This document shows, piece after piece, positions 60,687 to 64,000 of a stretch of 64,000 nt of DNA (the stretch's first letter is position 1; every line of letters starts with the position of its first letter). The DNA lies in the IMG/VR virus record IMGVR_UViG_3300031772_000023, positions 1 to 64,000 of that record. One strand, given 5' to 3'. The translations under genes were made by a program, and so were the position numbers. Under the pieces are notes generated by a model. That model made no database searches, was not told the DNA's origin, and saw nothing but the letters and a program-made list of their open reading frames with translations. Origin of the DNA: a virus.

Positions 60687-60750
60687 TTGTACTGAATTTA
60701 AAGTGAGTAGTTCTAAATCCGCCACTACTCATAGCGGAGTACCGTTAGCG
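60619..60750. other. attC-like site of the lone cassette
   Basis: CCGCTAAC (60619-60626) and GTTAGCG (60744-60750); TCCGCTATAAGTAATGGCGG pairs with CCGCCACTACTCATAGCGGA at 18 of 20 positions. Confidence 0.85.
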
Positions 60751-60892
60751 GTCATTTTTAGACAGCCTCAAATTTGTAAATGCTATTTTTTGTTCTGAAT
60801 GTATTTTCGTCAATTATTTCTGTTACAGTGCTGGTTCTAAAACACTTGTCTTCACTTAAATATGTTATTGGTTAATTTATTAATTTAAAATA

Positions 60893-61612
60893 TTATTTCT
60901 TTCCCCATTCAGCAGAAAGAGTAAATGGTTTTGTTTCTTCTTTTGTTAATGCTTCGTATTTAGCTTTCCAGTTTTCTTGTTCCCACGGAAATAATTTTGT
61001 GTTTTCATCACGTTCTACAAAAGATTTAAAAGAATGTGTAATTTGTTTTGACTTTTCTTTGAATAGTTTATAATATTTAAAAGCCTCGTTGAACTCATCA
61101 AGCCGCGCGGAATCTTGAATTTCTCCAATGAAGTTATTTATGCTTCGCCATTGGTTGTAGTATTTGGAGTTTTCAAATCCAAAGTATAGTTTTATGGAAT
61201 CAAAAGTTACTGGATCGAACAAACATTTAACATGTTGTTTATTTATAACACTATCACTTACACTAACACTAACACTAACAGCTTCGTTTGCTTCGTCTTG
61301 CTTCGATAATGAAGCATTTGCTTCGTCTTGCTTCATTTTGCTTCGTCTTGCTTCTCCGCTTTTTAATCCTCCTAAATGACCTGATTTTGAACGTTCTACC
61401 TTTGTATTTTCCCAATTTATCAAATCTCTTTTTAAACTTTGCTTAATAGGCTCAAAAGCAATTTGAGTCAATTTGTCCGGCGGTTCTGGGTTTAGATCAT
61501 TAATATAACGTAAGTAGTGTTTAATCAACCTTCCGGCCTCAGCATCGTCCAGAGCTTCAAATGTGTGTATTATATCAACATAAAGTATTACAGACTTTTT
61601 ATTCTCCGCCAT
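60893..61612 (-). CDS. DUF6291/DnaD-like replication initiator
   Basis: 239 residues. N-terminal 1-75 (KKSVILYVDIIHTFEALDDAEAGRLIKHYLRYINDLNPEPPDKLTQIAFEPIKQSLKRDL) matches the DUF6291 start; then GHLGGLKSGEARR, a low-complexity linker with KQDEAN repeats and VSVSVSVSDSV, and a C-terminal helical domain (WRSINNFIGEI...EFNEAFKYYKLFKEKS, KSFVERDENTKLFPWE). Such proteins bind the phage origin and load helicase. The linker DNA carries iterons. Confidence 0.7.
   Translation of the reverse strand: MAENKKSVILYVDIIHTFEALDDAEAGRLIKHYLRYINDLNPEPPDKLTQIAFEPIKQSLKRDLINWENTKVERSKSGHLGGLKSGEARRSKMKQDEANASLSKQDEANEAVSVSVSVSDSVINKQHVKCLFDPVTFDSIKLYFGFENSKYYNQWRSINNFIGEIQDSARLDEFNEAFKYYKLFKEKSKQITHSFKSFVERDENTKLFPWEQENWKAKYEALTKEETKPFTLSAEWGKK
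61255..61354. repeat. Iterons inside the initiator gene, candidate replication origin
   Basis: Three perfect copies of TTTGCTTCGTCTTGCTTC (61287-61304, 61317-61334, 61337-61354), preceded by CACTAA repeats (61258-61279). They encode the linker of the initiator. Phages of the lambda O type place their origin inside the initiator gene in this way. Confidence 0.6.
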
Positions 61613-61965
61613 TATATTTTTTATTTAAAAAATAATTATCAACATCTTTTCTTTCGATGTGCTTACAAACAAGGTCTATAATTTTCTGGGTTCTTCCAAC
61701 AGCGTTCTTCGTGATTAATCATTGCGTGATTTCTTTTCAATTCCTTTTTTCAGAAATCACACTTATAAATAGTTATATTATATAGTACTTTCATATATAA
61801 AGTGCCTCTTCGGGTCGGGGCGGCTTGCGGTTAGCGGCTTAAGCAACTGAGAGCGCATCCCCTTCCCTAAAGGACTTTTATCTTAAATATTTTTTTGTTG
61901 AATCATTTGCTTAAGCCTTAATTAATGGACAAATATACTAATTACTTTAACACTACAACTTTATT
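61613..61965. other. Non-coding stretch with a long-range inverted repeat
   Basis: No convincing ORF. Perfect 11-bp repeat GGCTTAAGCAA (61836-61846)/TTGCTTAAGCC (61907-61917) around a 60-nt loop, next to a GC-rich patch with CTCTTCGGGTCGGGGCGG and GTTAGCGGC. It could be a small RNA, a leader of the operon to the left, or a decayed attC. Confidence 0.4.
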
Positions 61966-62307
61966 TTAAATATTTACAGGTAATTTAATTCCTAATTTTT
62001 TACACATTTCAATACCTTCGTTAATAGCATTAGGAAATTTATTTAATCTTTCTTTTGCCTTTAATATTGTGTTTTTTTTACTCGAATTATTTACCAATCT
62101 CATTCCTGTTTCTAAGTGAGAAACATTGTAGCCTATAATTTTACCCTGTATAGTTTCCTCTTCCTCCTTAAAAATAAAACATGGAATATTATTAATTGTT
62201 ACTGGATGACCTTCAACTTCCTTAAATATTATCTCTCTTTTGATAGCCATTTCAGATAATAATTCTTGGGGAATAGGAGAATTAAATGTAGTAATTTTAT
62301 ATTTCAT
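61966..62307 (-). CDS. Unknown early protein
   Basis: 113 residues, strands in the first half (PVTINNIPCFIFKEEEETIQGKIIGYNVSHLETGMRLV) and a helical end (LKAKERLNKFPNAINEGIEMCKKLGI). In one unit with the next gene (4-bp gap). No family. Confidence 0.6.
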   Translation of the reverse strand: MKYKITTFNSPIPQELLSEMAIKREIIFKEVEGHPVTINNIPCFIFKEEEETIQGKIIGYNVSHLETGMRLVNNSSKKNTILKAKERLNKFPNAINEGIEMCKKLGIKLPVNI

Positions 62308-62311
62308 ATAT

Positions 62312-62872
62312 TTATTTTAAATATTTATCATAATCAATTTTTTCATTCCAACAAATAATCTGACCAGAGAAGGGATGAGGATATTTAAACCAATCCAACA
62401 TATCAGTACTAGATAGTCCATCATTTTTAGCTATTTCAGCAAAAAATTCATTATCCGGTAAATCAATACTAGTAATTATTTTTTGCTTACCAGTATTATT
62501 TTTTATAAATATATTTCCCTGAAATATGCTGAAATCCCACAGCTTTTTGATTTGTGTATCTGGGGCAAAAGTTATTTGTTTGCTATGATAAGCACCTTTT
62601 CTTCCTGACTTAAGATTAATATTATCACCCCAAACTCTAGGAGAGAAAAAATCTCCAACTTTCCATTTGTTGCCATTTCTTATAGTAGTATACTTTGTCT
62701 GGTCATTATGTCTGTGGTCGATGAAATTTAAAGATTCTATTGGAAGTTCATCCGTAAAAATACTTGGAACTGCATCTTTTCCTTCCCAAATCTTTTCCAC
62801 AAAATAAGTAGGTTCTTTTTTTCGAGAATGATATGATGGATATGTTCTTGAGAATGAAATTACTTTTGACAT
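62312..62872 (-). CDS. ASCH-like early protein
   Basis: 186 residues from MSKVISFSRTYPSYHSRK; the longer frame overlaps the neighbouring gene more. YFVEKIW, YTTIRNGNKWKVGDFFSPRVWGD...SKQITFAPDTQIKKLWDFSIF has the strand pattern and Gly-Asp turn of ASCH/PUA-like RNA-binding domains seen in phages. Ligand unknown. Confidence 0.6.
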   Translation of the reverse strand: MSKVISFSRTYPSYHSRKKEPTYFVEKIWEGKDAVPSIFTDELPIESLNFIDHRHNDQTKYTTIRNGNKWKVGDFFSPRVWGDNINLKSGRKGAYHSKQITFAPDTQIKKLWDFSIFQGNIFIKNNTGKQKIITSIDLPDNEFFAEIAKNDGLSSTDMLDWFKYPHPFSGQIICWNEKIDYDKYLK

Positions 62873-63156
62873 ATTATAGATTTTCTTAATGAATAAAGCC
62901 ACGCATCAAAGTTGGCTTCTTCTTTAATATCTCTCTTTAATCTACTTTCTACATACTGCCTTGGGCTTATATCATCAGGCTTGTGTGTGAAAAAATCAAA
63001 TTCGAGATAATATACCTCTTGTCCATTAACTGTGTCAAATATAAATACTCGTTCTCCGTCTAAGAAATCACGTATTTTGTCAGACAATTCCCAGTCTTTA
63101 TCTTTTCTTGCATATTCTCGGAGTTGTATTAACTGATCTATTGGAGTGATTTTCAT
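62860..63156 (-). CDS. Unknown early protein
   Basis: 98 residues: N-terminal helix pair (DQLIQLREYARKDKDWELSDKIRDFLDG), a strand pair (RVFIFDTVNGQEVYYLEFDFF) and a C-terminal helix. The first part resembles short cysteinyl-tRNA synthetase-like DALR helices (ARKDKDWELSDKIRD). Overlaps the next gene by 13 bp. Unknown. Confidence 0.6.
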   Translation of the reverse strand: MKITPIDQLIQLREYARKDKDWELSDKIRDFLDGERVFIFDTVNGQEVYYLEFDFFTHKPDDISPRQYVESRLKRDIKEEANFDAWLYSLRKSIICQK

Positions 63157-63542
63157 TAATTAATTGATTTACCTAGCACAAACATTTCTACAAAATATAT
63201 ATCGTTGTATTGATTCCTTTTTAAAATGTCAATTTCTTTTTGAACAGAGTCTATTATAAGTTTATAATCAATGTATGACTCCAGTCCCCTTTCCGCGAAA
63301 GATAAGAAAGCTTCTATTTTCTTCCTAGTTGAAATAATATTGGTGTGTCTCCTAAGTTTGAATTCTTGGGCTAATTTCTGCTGGGAAATGCTTATATTTT
63401 TCTCGCATAAGAACATGGAGATATGTTTGTGCTTTATAATTAGCCCGACTCTTTTATTTGACTCGAATTCCGAAGCAGTCGCGCCCATTGCTTTGGCGAC
63501 CATCTTTTTAATGTCAAGTGGCGTGACTTTGTTTGTTTTCAT
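63156..63542 (-). CDS. DnaA domain IV-like DNA-binding protein
   Basis: 128 residues. Residues 10-70 (IKKMVAKAMGATASEFESNKRVGLIIKHKHISMFLCEKNISISQQKLAQEFKLRRHTNIISTRKKI) match the C-terminal DnaA domain: basic helix-turn-helix, and a RHTNIISTRKKI end that recalls the DnaA RDHTTV...KI signature. No ATPase part. It could recruit or compete with host DnaA at DnaA boxes. Confidence 0.6.
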   Translation of the reverse strand: MKTNKVTPLDIKKMVAKAMGATASEFESNKRVGLIIKHKHISMFLCEKNISISQQKLAQEFKLRRHTNIISTRKKIEAFLSFAERGLESYIDYKLIIDSVQKEIDILKRNQYNDIYFVEMFVLGKSIN

Positions 63543-63633
63543 AGTTAAAGATTTATATTGGTTATATTCCTGTTAAATATTTGTTACATGAACAGGAATA
63601 TTAACATTAACTCGCATATTTACAACTACTTAC

Positions 63634-63657
63634 TAATATGTAATACATATACATGTT
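63634..63657. other. attI-like site, copy 3
   Basis: Identical over 24 bp to the site at 48682-48705 (GTAATACATATACATGTT after TAATAT). Followed by AGCC and a cassette running off the window. Confidence 0.75.
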
Positions 63658-63665
63658 AGCCACAA

Positions 63666-63887
63666 TTATAGTGGAAGATACACACCATTTTTTACATTAA
63701 AATCGAAATCGTGTTTATCTATACTCAAATAAAATTCCTTTTTACCGCTAATCTTATTAGCTTTCTTTTTACACCACAACACAATAATAAAATCATCAAC
63801 AACACCTCTGACTTCACACGAATCTATGTTGTTAATGTTGTTTTCATTGAAATACTTTTTGAATTTTAATCCTACTTTTAATTCCAT
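63666..63887 (-). CDS. Cassette ORF at attI-like copy 3, unknown
   Basis: 73 residues, small beta protein-like (SCEVRGVVDDFIIVLWCKKKANKISGKKEFYLSIDKHDFDF). Stop lies 9 bp from the attI-like site; start 39 bp from an attC. Same layout as the other cassettes. Confidence 0.6.
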   Translation of the reverse strand: MELKVGLKFKKYFNENNINNIDSCEVRGVVDDFIIVLWCKKKANKISGKKEFYLSIDKHDFDFNVKNGVYLPL

Positions 63888-63925
63888 TTTATTTTCGTTT
63901 TAAATTGTTAATAATCAAATAACTG

Positions 63926-64000
63926 TGGCTAACAGCGTATATAAGAAATGGCACATAAACATTCGTGCTTAATTTTAACATTCTACAAGTGCCACTTCTC
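63926..64000. other. attC-like site cut by the window edge
   Basis: TGGCTAAC left core, arms AGAAATGGCAC (63944-63954) and GTGCCACTTCT (63989-63999); the right core GTTR lies outside the window. Shows that a third cassette array continues to the right. Confidence 0.7.

Larger units (their letters stand above)
60281..60750. mobile_element. Lone cassette inserted in a coding sequence
   Basis: GTTAGCGGT occurs at both ends (60281-60289, 60744-60752). The attC is at the right end only; the left end is a simple core without hairpin, as expected if the cassette had inserted at a secondary site GTTAGC within the gene upstream of dnaB. Confidence 0.8.
60125..60755 (-). pseudogene. Small gene upstream of dnaB interrupted by a cassette
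   Basis: The part 60125-60284 encodes TANIRIHSDFSKWMEEKKRYGVS... to the end; its ATG and codon 2 are at 60750-60755, beyond the cassette 60281-60750. Joining the flanks at the repeated GTTAGCGGT restores an uninterrupted 55-codon ORF (MTANIRIHSDF...). The restored gene ends 1 bp before the dnaB ATG. The product resembles short DNA-binding accessory proteins but is unassigned. A chimeric 74-codon frame from 60349 is still open. Confidence 0.75.

Noticed and set aside
1-64000. Reassigned stop codons as in some crAss-like phages
   Set aside because: Long ORFs are intact in the standard code, stops TAA, TAG and TGA are all used at gene ends, and no suppressor tRNA was found; both tRNAs are normal His and Gln types.

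Overview
The window is most of the genome of an AT-rich, tailed, probably temperate bacteriophage of a Bacteroidetes host. The host group is read from the promoters (repeated TAnnTTTG boxes just before start codons, one with a TTTG box 19 bp upstream), the A-rich start regions without Shine-Dalgarno sites, lipoproteins with Bacteroidetes-like lipoboxes, and a secreted protein with a C-terminal region like type IX secretion cargo. The order large terminase, portal, scaffold, major capsid, fibres, short-tail connector proteins, one 1514-residue tail protein and three large internal virion proteins suggests a podovirus. It recalls crAss-like phages, but I could not search for homology.

Layout. 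1-3450: mostly leftward small genes, a divergent regulator pair, two tRNA genes and a short cassette cluster. 3529-9487: rightward genes including a triple GroES-like protein and the terminase genes. 9492-12377: a block of exported proteins (FGE/C-type-lectin fold protein, T9SS-like protein, lipoproteins) bounded by 12-bp direct repeats. 13003-44341: rightward virion and lysis genes, with a leftward regulator island at 15357-16543 and an HNH endonuclease at 24590. 44349-63900: leftward early genes (DUF1367-like, SSB-like, RusA-like, tyrosine recombinase, DnaB, a DnaD/DUF6291-like initiator, a DnaA domain IV-like protein), interrupted four times by gene cassettes.

The main discovery candidate is an integron-like system carried by the phage. 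A 279-residue Xer-type tyrosine recombinase (47811-48650) is transcribed away from an attI-like site (48682-48705). From that site runs an array of 21 cassettes to 58488. Each cassette holds one leftward ORF and is separated from the next by an attC-like site (TAAC/GTTR cores around an imperfect hairpin). The attI-like motif GTAATACATATACATGTT, or its 16-bp core, recurs at 44654 and 63634, each time followed by another cassette. A further lone cassette at 60281-60750 interrupts a small gene, and removing it in silico restores a clean 55-codon ORF. Another cluster lies at 1708-2616. Unlike classical integrons, all ORFs point toward attI, attC lies on the 5' side of its ORF, start codons often lie in the attC loop, and stop codons are often supplied by the TAAC core. 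The cassettes encode four DNA methyltransferases, an XRE regulator, a broken PolX-like gene and many small unknown proteins. The recombinase appears to lack the additional IntI-specific segment, so the system may be independent of classical integrons.

Functions were assigned by reading motifs in the translated sequences; nothing was checked against a database.
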